The notes under the pieces are model-generated. The model saw only the letters and a list, made by a program, of their open reading frames with translations. It did no database searches and had not been told where the DNA came from. From contig NC_079202.1 of the NCBI RefSeq assembly GCF_026745355.1, forward strand, positions 25,004,585 to 25,068,584: a stretch of 64,000 nucleotides of DNA, in the 5' to 3' direction. Origin of the DNA: Beta vulgaris subsp. vulgaris (lineage: Eukaryota; Streptophyta; Magnoliopsida; Caryophyllales; Amaranthaceae). Positions 54,720 through 64,000 of this stretch are shown piece by piece (position 1 is the first letter of the stretch; every line of letters begins with the position of its first letter). Both the position numbers and the translations under genes were made by a program.

Positions 54720-55734
54720 TTTACCACCGTGGTTGTGCATGAAGTCAGAGTTCCTGATGTTGTCTTTGCTTATTCAGGGCCCTAGCTCTCCTGGAAAAGA
54801 CATTGATGTGTACCTCCAACCTTTAATAGAAGAGCTTAAAGAACTATGGGAGTATGGGTTGGACACGTATGACGCGTCAAAGCACCAAACATTTAAAATG
54901 CATGCAGCTTTACAATCTACCACAAGTGACTTTCCTGGACACGCTATGTTGTCTAGTTGGAGCACCAAAGGGAAGTTTGCATGCCCCTATTGCCATTATG
55001 AAACCGATCATCGACATTTGAATAATAGCAACAAATCATGCTATTTGGCTCATTGTCGTGGTTTAAACCTTAATCATCCTTGGCGGTATGATGCGAAGTC
55101 TATTGATGGGGAAAAGGAAGAAAGAATATATCCAGATCGTTTGAGTGGGGCCGAAATCCAAAGTTTGCTGGAAATTTGGGAGAATAGTTTCGGAAAGTTA
55201 CAACCAAAGAAGAATTATAAAGATTATCCTTGTAGGAAGTCCTCTATCTTTCATACTTTGCCATATTGGAGAGATAACAGTTGTCCCCATCATTTAGATG
55301 TCATGCACATAGAAAAGAACATTTGTGACAATGTCCTTTCAACTTTGTTAAACGTACCTGGAAAGTCCAAAGATCATCATAAGGCTCGATTAGATCTGGA
55401 AGAAATGGGGGTTAGACAAGAATTGCATCCCAAGAAATCAGATGATGAGCGGTACATTTTGCTGCCAAAAGCATCATTTTCAATGACGAAGGAGGAGAAA
55501 AGCATATTTTGTAGTGTTCTAAAGAAAGCAAAGCTACCTCAAGGGTGTGCATCAAATATTGCACGGTGTGTGCAAGTAAAGGATGGAAAACTGATAGGGT
55601 ATAAGAGTCACGATGCTCATATTATAATGCAGCATTTACTTCCAGTTGCGATTAGAAAAGTTTTTCCAAAGCATGTGGCTTTACCTCTAATTAGATTCAA
55701 TGCATTTGGGGAAGGTCATCCAAGGACTCAGTGA
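54556..55734 (+). CDS. Captured CACTA TNP2 transposase fragment, uninterrupted 392-codon ORF
   Basis: The longest open frame in the window. Codons 1-40 read gag leader out of frame. From about residue 41 the protein is TNP2: QHSTWPVVLIHYNLPPWLCM, GPSSPGKDIDVYLQPLIEELKELW, CPYCHYETDHRHL, SIFHTLPYWRD, HHLDVMHIEKNICDNVLSTLLNVPGKSKD, LPKASFSMTKEEKSIF, GYKSHDAHIIMQHLLPVAIRKVFPKHV. It covers the middle of the family (compare the broken TNP2 at 1-2526) but lacks the transposase-associated domain and the C-terminal DUF4218 end. It ends by running into copied gag sequence (GEGHPRTQ, stop). No intron interrupts it. It probably entered by template switching during reverse transcription. Whether it is expressed from the Tat LTR is unknown. 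Confidence 0.85.
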   Translation: MRYEWRIRWTMKGHQEEEIGPLLLFVSLDGAGNLSFKKILSVQHSTWPVVLIHYNLPPWLCMKSEFLMLSLLIQGPSSPGKDIDVYLQPLIEELKELWEYGLDTYDASKHQTFKMHAALQSTTSDFPGHAMLSSWSTKGKFACPYCHYETDHRHLNNSNKSCYLAHCRGLNLNHPWRYDAKSIDGEKEERIYPDRLSGAEIQSLLEIWENSFGKLQPKKNYKDYPCRKSSIFHTLPYWRDNSCPHHLDVMHIEKNICDNVLSTLLNVPGKSKDHHKARLDLEEMGVRQELHPKKSDDERYILLPKASFSMTKEEKSIFCSVLKKAKLPQGCASNIARCVQVKDGKLIGYKSHDAHIIMQHLLPVAIRKVFPKHVALPLIRFNAFGEGHPRTQ

Positions 55735-55833
55735 ATAACTTCACAAAGATTAGTATTTTATTCACTAGCCATTTTGTAGCAAATCGGCAGGAGAAAAAGA
55801 CCAACATGCATTTGGGGAAGGTCATCCAAGGAC
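55700..55833 (+). repeat. 28-bp direct repeat at the TNP2/gag junction
   Basis: ATGCATTTGGGGAAGGTCAT plus 8 further bases occurs at 55700-55727 and again, identically, at 55806-55833. The second copy is at its native place in gag (HLGKVIQG); the first joins TNP2 to gag. Confidence 0.9.
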
Positions 55834-56540
55834 CTAAGGAAGCCTTAAGAAGTTTTGTGAAGAGATTTAACCTAGAAGCATTGCAGATCCAGGATCTGAA
55901 TACAGGAGTGGCTTTTGACGCCTTCATCAGGGGTCTAAGGCCAGGAAGTTTCAAATTTGATCTAGTGAATAAGAAGATCACCACTCTGACCGAAGCCCTT
56001 TGGGAGGCAGAGGCATTTATCCATGCTACAGAAGTATGCGCAGTAGCAAAATATTTGGAAACAAAAAAGATTGAAGAGACAGTTCAACCAAAGAAGAGCA
56101 TCCCCAAGAAAGCTGAAACTTAGGTGATGACTTCAATGACAACCTCATCTAAGAGAAGCAAAATAGCTGAACCAGCAGCATCGGCAGAGCCTATAGAATT
56201 CAGCAAAGATCAATACTCCATTCTTATGGAGATAAAAGATCAGCATGAATTAAAGGCGCCAGCTGAAATGAAGACTCTTTATAGAAATAGGGATAAAAAC
56301 AAATATTACCACTTTTATAAAGATTATGGTCACGAAACAAATGAATGCAAGCATCTGAAGAGGGCTTTGGAAGATTTAGCTCGAAAGGGGAAGATGAATT
56401 CATATCTACCTCAAGCAGGAAGAAAATTTCATAAGAGAGATAACCATCAGGGCCGTAGAAAAGAAGATGAAAGCACTGACGAGGATGTAGTGCTTGTTAT
56501 ATCTGGAGGTTTCGCAGCTGGAGGTCCCACGCGGCCATAA
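55731..56540 (+). pseudogene. Gag capsid and nucleocapsid of Tat-type element
   Basis: Two adjacent frames. 55731-56123 holds the capsid C-terminal core (ILFTSHFVANRQ, RSFVKRFNLEALQIQD, AFIRGLRPGSFKFDL). After a stop at 56121-56123, 56124-56540 follows in the same frame, so the two are one gag split by a nonsense change. The nucleocapsid motif reads YYHFYKDYGHETNEC, with the first Cys and one His of the usual CCHC replaced, so zinc binding is probably lost. Confidence 0.85.
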
Positions 56541-57610
56541 GAATTACCTAAGGGAACTCGGCCAGATCATGCTTACCAATCAAACAGAGTCTGACCCTTT
56601 TCCTAAGGTAGTCGTCAGTGAGCTGGATCGTGGGAAGATAAGAACCCCCCATGACGACCGGTGGGTTGTAGAGATGAAAATTACGAATCTCAGAGTGAGA
56701 AGGATTTTGATTGATATGGGGAGTTCAACCGATATCATCAGTGCAGATTGTTTATCAAGACTAAAATTCAATGAGAATGACTTGGTCCCAGTCCACCATC
56801 CCATCATTGGGTTTGGAGGAGGAATAATCCACCTGATAGGAACTGTCACCTTTAGGGGTGTAAGTTATTTGGTTAAAAACCGAAAACCAAACCAAACCAA
56901 ACTGAATTAGTAATTTGGTTTGGTTTTTTTTGAAATTCGGTTTGGTTTGGATTCAAAAAAAATATTTTTTCGGTTTTTCGGTTTGGATTGGTTTTGGTTT
57001 TGGAAAACCGAAAAAATCGAAAAAAACCGAATTATTGTCACTAACATACGAATTTTGTCTATTATTTTTTGTGTTTCTTTTTTTTAATATTAATTACGAA
57101 AATACAAAAATATTGTCACTTGAAATACAAATTATCAAAAAATTTGGTTTAAATTCGGTTTGGTTTTTATCTTGGTTTGATTTAATTTCATTTCGGTTTG
57201 GTTTGGATTTTGGAATATGAAAAAAAATTGGTTTGTTTTGGTTTGGATTTTGAAAGATAAAAAAATCCGGTTTGGTTTGGTTTTTGATTTCATATTTTGG
57301 TTTGGTTTGGTTTGGTTTGGATTGAGTCGAATTTCGGTTTGGATTGGGTTCGGAAATTTCAAAACCGACTTTATTTTGGTTTGGTTTGGTTTTGACCTTA
57401 AACCAAACCACAAACCGAACTTACACCCCTAGTCACCTTTCCCGTCAGGGTAGGAGACAAGGAGGCCTCCAGGACATTGTTTGTTTAGTTCTTAGTGGTA
57501 CGAGATTTGACGGCTTATAACGTCACCTTGAACCACCTCAAAGATGTTATTATTACTCACTTGATGTTAATGAAGTTTGAGTGTGATGGAGGGAAGATTG
57601 AATCTCTATA
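56494..57610 (+). pseudogene. Aspartic protease of Tat-type pol, split by a MITE
   Basis: The protease core VEMKITNLRVRRILIDMGSSTDIIS lies at about 56665-56745, with Met in the active-site triad where Thr or Ser is normal, which would inactivate it. VPVHHPIIGFGGGIIH follows. The hAT MITE (56853-57431) interrupts at GTVTF. After it the protein resumes: VTFPVRVGDKEASR (57432-57480), then the frame at 57495 (MVRDLTAYNV). Confidence 0.85.
56853..57431. mobile_element. hAT-type MITE, 579 bp, GGTTTGG-rich
   Basis: Perfect termini TAGGGGTGTAAGTT / AACTTACACCCCTA, with the 8-bp duplication GTCACCTT at 56845-56852 and 57432-57439. The interior is a dense run of GGTTTGGTTT-like words, inverted near both ends. 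The apparent ORFs of Lys/Pro/Asn repeats are artefacts. Confidence 0.95.
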
Positions 57611-59291
57611 TGGAGATCAGCAAGCAGCTAGAGAATGCTACCTCACCACTCTAAAACCTTCATCATGGAAGGGAGAAAAATCAGAACAGCCAAAGGCAAT
57701 AGATGTAGAAGCGGCCGAGATGGTGAAAGGCCAGATAATTGAGTTGAAGACTGAAGTAAATAGAACTCAGGTGAAGGACCATCGAATGAGTAAATCGTCC
57801 CTTCTCTTGCCGAGCAAGAAGAGGAACTTTATGGCCATGAAAGAAGAAAAGGCTTCGTCGGAAGAAGTAATGGCCATTATGGGGGTTGGACTAGAGCGGC
57901 CGGAGCCAGTAGAAGCGCCAACAGAGATTTGCTTGGATGAAAGACGTCCGGAGAGGAAGCTGAAAGTTGGGTCTGTTCTAGATCCCAAGATCAAGGACGA
58001 TCTGATAAAGCTATTAAAGGAACTTGAGGATGTTTTTGCATATGCGGTAGAAGAAATGTTGGGAAATGATCCCAAAGGTGTCGTTCACAAGCTAAAATAG
58101 ATCCAAGTCAAAAGCCAATCATGCAGAAAAAGAGGCACCTAGGTCCGGCCAGGAATTAAGCTGTCGATCAAGAAGTACATAAGTTGTTAAAATCAAAATT
58201 CATCCGGGAGACTTATTATCTAGATTGGATAGCTAATGTAGTCATAGTCCCTAAGGAGCTTGGAGGATGTGTGTGGACTACACTTATCTAAATAAGGCTT
58301 GTCCAAAGGATAGTTTTCCTCTGCCAAAAATAGATCGGTAAGTCGATTCCACGGCTGGCATGCACTATTAAGCTTCATGGATGCTTATTCTGGTTTTCAC
58401 CAAATTTCAATGTGGCCTGAAGATCAAGAGAAGATTTCATTCATTACTGAGAAAGGGCTTTATGGTTGGCTGAGGATGCCATTCGGCCTTTACGATGCGC
58501 CAGCTACCTTCCAGCGACTAATAAACACTTTTTTCCAGCCACAGCTGGGACGGATTATGGAGGTTACATTGATGATATGATCATTAAAAGCCGGAAGGAG
58601 CTGGATCATATTGAGGATCTTTGAGAAACCTTCCTTACACCTAGAAAATTCAAGTTGAAATTGAATCCGCAGACATGCGTGTTTGGAGTAGTGGCTGGAA
58701 AGTTCTTGGGATTTCTGGTCGACCAGAGAGGAATTGAAGCAAACCCTGATAAGATTCAGGCGATTCTAAGCATGACATTATCCCCGTCCAAAGTTAAGGA
58801 AGTTCAACGTCTGACAGGGTGCTTGGAGGCCCTAGGACGCTTTCTTTCCAAATATGGGGACAAGTGTCATCATTTCTTTTCAGCAATCAAGAAAAAGGCA
58901 AAATTTGAGTGGACGGAAGAGGCAGAGCAAGCTCTCCAGCAAGTTAAAGAGCATCTCCGGTAGTTGGCTCGTTTGATAAGTCCAACCGAGAGGGAAAATC
59001 TATTTGTATATTTGGTTGTTTCACCGAATGCAGTGAGCGTCATCCTCTTGGCCGAAAGGGATTCAGTGCAAGTTCCCATCTACTTTGTAAGTCATGTGCT
59101 AAAAGATGCCAAATGTAGATAATAGCTAGTAGAGAAATTTGGCCTAGCATTGCTAATGGCCAGCCGAAAATTGAGGCCATACTTTCTGGCTCATAGTATC
59201 CTCATCTACACTGACCAGCCCCTAAAGCAAGTTCTGCATAAGATGGATGCTTCTAGACGAATGCTAAAATGGGCCGTTGGTCTGTCCTAAA
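57495..59291 (+). pseudogene. RT and partial RNase H of Tat-type pol, degenerate
   Basis: An open linker (57495-58100: RRPERKLKVGSVLDPKIKDDLIKLLKELEDVFAY) leads into RT. Motifs survive in pieces: FIRETYYLDWIANVVIVPK (about 58200), DAYSGFHQISMWPEDQEKISFIT, MPFGLYDAPATFQRL, then catalytic YIDDMIIKSR in a shifted frame (58564-58593). 58655-58963 encodes LNPQTCVFGVVAGKFLGFLVDQRGIEANPDKI. RNase H follows with stops (LVEKFGLALLMASRKLRPYF, IYTDQPLKQVL) and ends at RRMLKWAV, where the minus-strand LTR begins at 59292. Clearly inactive. Confidence 0.9.
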
Positions 59292-60731
59292 TGTACCTTG
59301 AAATACCGCAAGTATACGGGTCAATTAAAGTAAATATAGAGTAAGCAAGATATCGTTTCCCACAAGGAGGTCTATAGTCAACTACCAAATTAAGAAAATA
59401 TAATATTATTTAGACGATTCGGGTAACGTGAGTAATGAAAATAACTAAGCTAAAATAATATAAACTACTATCAATTCTAACACTAATGGGTAAGAATCAA
59501 ATATGAGAAACAGTTCCAGGACTTAGATTTCGCCAATTACTTTCTACAATGAAATTAAACTAATTGTTGGGTTAAAGACTATTGTATTGCAATGATCTAA
59601 TTTCCTAATTTATATTATCTCCTCTTCCAAGGTAGAAAACGTATATTTATAATAACTTTACGCCTACTTCCGTGGTCGTAAACATTACCATAAACTCATT
59701 ACGAACAAGAAATTCATGTAAACGATCACCCCAAGTGTATAACTATTCCTAAAATTATACTACTTGACGTTTGATAATTCTACGAACTAATATTGAAAGT
59801 TCACTCCCGCTACTAATCCAATACCTTAAACATATAATCAACTGGCCAAATCAATTATACGAAATCAAACCAAAATTATCAAATTGGAAATGAAATAAAT
59901 AAACCCAAAAAACTAATTCAATTCATTGACAGTAATTAAATGACTACATCTAACCCCAGAACAAAGAAATTTAGCTAGACATAACAACTAAATCAACCCA
60001 CACAATTGAGAATAAAAATCTGAAATTAAACATAGTAATTAACATAAACTAAGAATAGAAAGAGATAAACTCCAGATTCATATGAAGAATCAGATGAACG
60101 ACGCTTGCTCTCGCGTCCCGCGTCCACTGTCCTCTCTGGTCTCTATCTTATCGTCGCATATGTTGCGCTGCTGCCTGCTCTCAATGCTCCGTGTTTTCGC
60201 TGGTTTACATCCTCAATGCTGCCTCCTCAGATTTTGGGTCTATAAACACAATTTCCCTTTTGTATGCTACCGTCTTCGTTCCTAAATTGCTGCCTCCTTC
60301 TCTTTTGTTTGGCCCAACCTCAGCTCTTTTATTTTGCTGCGTGCCTTTGTTTCCATGATGGGTTTTGGCCCATTTTCCTTTACTCCTTTCTTTTTTTTCT
60401 TTTTTTTTTTTTCTTTTGTTTCTCTTTTTCTAATTTTCCTACAAAACAAATACATAACAATAACTAAATGGGTTCTAAAGTAAAATATTTCCATAATAAA
60501 AATATACTACTTTTATGAATATTAAAGTAACCAAATTAGCATGCATAAGTAGTATTAGAATCAAGCAAGTAATTTATTGAGCTCATTTTTCATATTTTAT
60601 CAACTTTATTGCATGAGTAACTTAACTCTTAAAACGTTAAAATATAAGAAGAAAATCTATTATAAGTCCTAGAACTTATACCAAAGAGTAATATAATGGA
60701 CTAAAATTATATATAAAATAGGGACTTATCA
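59292..60731 (-). repeat. Gypsy-type LTR, minus strand (1440 bp)
   Basis: On the minus strand it starts TGATAAGTCCC just after GTGTGGGGGAGT and ends CTTGCGGTATTTCAAGGTACA. Both ends are typical of plant gypsy elements with a TGATAAG start. It interrupts the Tat RNase H. It is the 3' LTR of an element whose internal part lies to the right. Confidence 0.7.
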
Positions 60732-61260
60732 ACTCCCCCACACTTAAGGTTTGCTAGTCCTCGAGCAAACTAGACTATAATACTAGCATCAATTTGTCAT
60801 TATAAATTTTAACTTTCCAACTGACTGACTTTTCAGGCAAATCCTATTATAAGTAGCCATAACTCAACTGAAAGTTTTCACAAACACCAAAAATATGATT
60901 TATCGAAATAATTTTAGTTCGAAAATATTATTTAGACGTCACAAGGAATGAGCCAAAGACCAACCAACTCTTCAAAAAGTATAGTACTTCATGTATTAGT
61001 GTTTCCATTCAGTCTTACCACAACCATATTCAAGAATTGAGTAATTGAGTAATTAACTTGGTGAACCCTCACTTTAGGTGTGCAAATAAAAATAAAATAT
61101 TATAATCACTCATGTGTTTAGGGCATAATAATTATCACTCATAACCTACAAGGTCGACTCAAAATGAAATATATTATCTTTAAATTTGCATATCGTTCAA
61201 TTCTCCACCACTAAGAATACATAGAGCATACAAAAATCAAAAGCACTTTAGTAAGGTTGT
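60732..61260 (-). mobile_element. 3' internal end of the minus-strand gypsy element, including PPT
   Basis: The minus-strand sequence GTTTGCTCGAGGACTAGCAA, then GTGTGGGGGAGT (PPT, 60732-60744), precedes the LTR. This CTCGAGGACTAGCAAA...GTGTGGGGG signature is common before such LTRs. The remainder is AT-rich and noncoding; pol is not reached, so the element is truncated or very long. Confidence 0.6.
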
Positions 61261-61309
61261 AATATAAGGCTCGGGTAAAGGGTAGGAACACTAGTACAAA
61301 GTTGGCCTA

Positions 61310-61565
61310 AGGTAACATGTATGAGGTAACAATTTTCAAAATATAAGTTTGCCGAATATATATTTAACACCTTGGTAACACTTACTCAATTCGTAACACT
61401 TAATGTAACACATTTTCAATAAGTAACATTTTGAAGTAAAACATTTTTTATTGAGTAACATTTTGATGTAACACTTTGAAATAGGTAAGACCTTTAGGTA
61501 ACACTTACATATTGGTAACATTTAACAGTAACACTTTTTTTTTAAGTAACACTTTAAGATAAGTA
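61310..61565. repeat. Dispersed GTAACACTT micro-repeats
   Basis: GTAACA(C)TT or a close variant appears about 14 times in 250 bp, all in one orientation, at irregular spacing of roughly 14-25 bp. No ORF is supported. Confidence 0.8.
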
Positions 61566-62289
61566 ATGTTTTAGAGTATAATTTAAGTGTAATTTTTAAT
61601 ATAATATTATGATTTCTTATATACTTTGTATTATCTCTTATAGAATCAATATTTTCAACAAATTAAACTAATCTCCCATCTTGTCAAAAAAAAAAAAAAC
61701 TACTCTCCTCACTTAATTACTAACGATACTGATCTTGTCAAATTAACACATTCCACATTATCTTGTCAAAAAAACAAACACACCATAAAAAACATAAAAA
61801 AAACAAAGAAAAGTTTAATTAATTACTAATGATACGTACTGATCATCAGATCCCAAAAATCTTTGGCGCTTAATCAGCCACCAAAGATATTCAATTCGTG
61901 ATTCTAATTACTGCGTGCTGCCTAGGTTTCAGTTCAACTGCACACACCACTCTCCTCACTTAGACTCGCCCACCCCACGCCTGAATTCGCTCACCACCGG
62001 TCACCAGCGTTCAATCTTGTCATTCTTTCAGGCGATCAGAGAATTTAATCGGTTATTCTTGATTGTAATTGTCCAAAAATACTAGTTGTCTTTGATAATT
62101 GATCATGTTCAATTTATAATTTTGGTAATCGTTTCTCAATTTATTTGATTTGATTCATTGATTTCCTCTCTCCTTAATTCGTTCCAGTCAGATTCGATCA
62201 CCCCACTCCTTAATTCGCTCAACACCGCTCACCGTTTAGATAATTTAATTAGTTAGTTTTTATTCTAATTGTTCGAAAATATCAGTTTC
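61566..62289 (+). other. Leader-like intergenic sequence
   Basis: AT-rich with CT-rich patches (CCACTCTCCTCACTTAGACTCGCCC...), resembling a plant promoter and 5' UTR. A short segment (62088-62165) is a diverged copy of the start of the repeat at 62290. No coding sequence. Confidence 0.35.
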
Positions 62290-62464
62290 TTTGATAATTG
62301 CTCATGTTCAATTTATAATTTTGGTAATGGGTTTTCAATTTGTTTGATTTGATTCATTAATATATATATTGATTTGTTCGAAAAATTTAATGCTCCATGT
62401 TGTTTTGTGTACGTTGCTCTTAGTTCTAATATAAGCTACGTATTATACTAATTAGAAAAAAAGA
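62290..62464 (+). repeat. 175-bp direct repeat, first copy
   Basis: Matches 63210-63384 with a single difference (TATTATACTA versus TAGTATACTA). A third, older partial copy lies at 62088-62165. Confidence 0.95.
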
Positions 62465-63209
62465 TTGCATGAATTTAGAAGGAGGCACTTTTGAGAATTG
62501 TAGTTTATAGTTTCTCAATATCATTGCTAGATGTCACTCTACACTTGCCAAATGCCATCCAAACTCGAGTTTTACTGAACCTCTAGAGTCAATGTCGATG
62601 TTATTTTAGCCGGCTCTTAAATGTCTTATTAAGAGCTATGTAGTCTTTGTGATGTGCCGACATCTTTAGGTATCAGACCTTAAAGTCCAAAAGTTCTTTA
62701 TGAAAGGGTGTTTTTGGGAAGAAAGCTATTGCAGGACGCTAGAAAGAGCTTGGAAAAGCTAGAAGCTGGCTTCGACCTTGTTGCTTTGGTGAAAATTTTG
62801 TGTGGTTCGAGGATTGGATTCCTTATCCTTTTATATATGGAGCTAGTGAACACCTTGAACTGCATGTAGTGTGTTGGTATGCTCATATCGTACAAGACAT
62901 GAAACCAGTGACCCTGGCTAGTCACTTATGTTCCACTGTATCGATCTTCTTTACTACCTGCACCTAGTTGGCTAGTTGCTTTTTTTCATATAAATGTAGT
63001 TTTAGGTGGTTTCTTTCTGATTGGAAGATAAAAGGCGCTCATAGTTTTCTTCTGCAGGCCCTGACTTCTTATTCCTTATCAAATAATCCAGATTGATTGG
63101 GAATGGGGATTCTCCTTGCCATAATTCGACCACATCCTGTTATAAACACATGCAATATACCACTAAAACATGTCTTTTTGTTGTCTCAAGCTCTATTGAA
63201 GTTATTGGT
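62465..63209. other. Spacer between the 175-bp repeats
   Basis: No recognised gene; the 75-codon minus-strand frame at 62698-62925 has no family likeness. It may be an insertion that duplicated its flank, or part of an intron. Confidence 0.35.
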
Positions 63210-63384
63210 TTTGATAATTGCTCATGTTCAATTTATAATTTTGGTAATGGGTTTTCAATTTGTTTGATTTGATTCATTAATATATATATTGATTTGTTCG
63301 AAAAATTTAATGCTCCATGTTGTTTTGTGTACGTTGCTCTTAGTTCTAATATAAGCTACGTAGTATACTAATTAGAAAAAAAGA
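63210..63384 (+). repeat. 175-bp direct repeat, second copy
   Basis: See 62290-62464; offset exactly 920 bp. Confidence 0.95.
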
Positions 63385-63922
63385 AATTCACTAGTTAGTA
63401 ATTTCAAGTTGTTGGGTTTTACTAAGTTTTTGTAATTGGTCATTTATTGAATTAGGAAATCCTAACGATTGCAATTCCATAGATTAGAAAGGAAATTTGC
63501 ACAAGTGCCAGTGTTAATGTTTTTCCTTTTGGAAACAAAGCCGCTACTTTTGAATCAATGCTAAAATAATTCGGTGCCATGACTAATTCATTACCATGAG
63601 TCCATGACTATTTGGTCTGTATGCTTCTTGTGACTATTCGGTCTTTATACTTCTTGTTCCTTAGATAATTATAAAATTATGCTACCGCCTATTAGATAGG
63701 AAGTGATATATTTCATTCGTTTGATTTAGAAATTCCAAATAAACCCCACCACATTGAAAATGAAAAATAATTATCTTCTTTGTTATTATTTTATCTCTTG
63801 ATATATTGGTTTTTTGTGTGTCTATTTTTGTTCTTGTAAGCCATGAAGGGTTATATGTACGTTATTGTTTTAAATTTCTATATGAATTTATGTTTGACTT
63901 TGCATATCGTAAAGGTGACAAA
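63385..63922 (+). other. Noncoding sequence upstream of the terminal ORF
   Basis: AT-rich, no recognised feature; probably intron or leader of the ORF at 63923. Confidence 0.3.
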
Positions 63923-64000
63923 ATGAGTAGTTGGACCAATTTCGTACAATCTAGCAATGAGTACGAGAAAGGAGTAGAGGATTATCTAGATAAATCATTT
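63923..64000 (+). CDS. Start of a possible transposase-associated (TNP2-type) protein, partial
   Basis: ATG at 63923 (context CAAAATGAG) opens 26 codons that run to the window edge. The sequence W-T-N-F-V...SNEYEKGV-E-D-Y-L-D has the spacing of the transposase-associated domain (W, then S-x-E-Y-x-x-GV), which starts CACTA TNP2 proteins and some domesticated relatives. With only 26 residues the match is weak, and another protein is possible. The repeated leader sequence upstream (62088-63384) may be its 5' UTR or first intron. Confidence 0.35.
   Translation, partial: MSSWTNFVQSSNEYEKGVEDYLDKSF

Larger units (their letters stand above)
53242..59291 (+). mobile_element. Tat/Retand-type Ty3/gypsy element, 3' end lost
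   Basis: LTR 53242-54483 (TGTTGTAG...CGTAACA), PBS TGGCGCCGTCTGTGGGGA, gag, protease, RT and part of RNase H. The protease core LIDMGSS and the VHHPIIGFGG block are typical of the Tat lineage. The element is cut in RNase H by a minus-strand LTR at 59292. It carries two hAT-type MITEs and a block of CACTA transposase sequence in gag. The second LTR is not in the window. Confidence 0.85.

Noticed and set aside
57094..57432. Lys/Pro/Asn/Gln-repeat ORFs on both strands
   Set aside because: Translation of GGTTTGG/CCAAACC repeats of the hAT-type MITE.
62698..62925. 75-codon minus-strand ORF between the 175-bp repeats
   Set aside because: No family resemblance, and length within chance expectation for this region.

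Overview
This is repeat-rich nuclear DNA of a flowering plant, probably a eudicot. It holds one recognisable host gene, a three-exon chloroplast outer-envelope pore gene (OEP24, minus strand, 30269-35337), in a sea of nested transposable elements. No operons, CRISPR arrays or ribosome-binding sites are expected or seen.

Layout. (1) 1-15702: a CACTA (En/Spm) DNA transposon on the minus strand. Its TNP2-type transposase is broken by frameshifts (1-2526), and its terminal region with subterminal repeats lies at 15340-15702. Inside its leader sits a complete Ty3/gypsy chromovirus (Tekay-like, 3400-15073) with 2.9-kb LTRs, a perfect GTGGA target duplication, PBS and PPT, an accessory ORF with a histone-H3-like start, and frameshifted gag-pol ending in a chromodomain-like tail. 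(2) 15710-16805: a ~170-bp tandem repeat directly beside the CACTA end. (3) ~17000-24285: an ORF-poor, Sirevirus-like Ty1/copia fossil, extremely rich in GGAAC/GTTCC and hairpins built from them. (4) 24286-27251: a gypsy-type LTR split by a 1.41-kb non-autonomous CACTA element (24324-25734, TSD AGT). (5) 28196-29757: small tandem repeats and an inverted-repeat element. (6) 30269-35337: OEP24, whose 4.3-kb second intron carries a 751-773-bp tandem duplication and a MITE. (7) 35495-51539: a block flanked by an identical 64-bp direct repeat just upstream of OEP24. It holds Helitron remnants (Pif1-like helicase, RPA-like fragment, minus strand) and, nested in them, a complete Athila-type gypsy element (40026-50950, TSD CCTAT). 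(8) 52239-53241: a Stowaway-like MITE and a degenerate caulimovirid-like fragment. (9) 53242-59291: a truncated Tat/Retand-type gypsy element. It carries two hAT-type MITEs and an uninterrupted 392-codon ORF derived from a CACTA TNP2 transposase inserted in its gag region. (10) 59292-61260: an LTR and 3' internal end of another gypsy element on the minus strand. (11) 61300-64000: repeated leader-like sequence and, at the very edge, the first 26 codons of what may be another transposase-associated ORF.

How the parts relate. The elements form insertion layers: Tekay in CACTA, CACTA in a gypsy LTR, Athila in Helitron, Stowaway beside a pararetrovirus fossil, hAT MITEs in Tat, and a minus-strand LTR in the Tat RNase H. 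The near-identical Tekay LTRs differ mostly by homopolymer and indel changes, while the coding regions carry many single-base frameshifts. Part of the damage may therefore be assembly error rather than decay.

Main leads: the H3-tail-like accessory ORF, the three tandem LTR hairpins with a compensatory base-pair change, the transposase captured by the Tat retroelement, the palindrome-rich GGAAC region, and the 64-bp duplication around the Helitron/Athila block. Family names come from recognised motifs and element ends; no database search was run.
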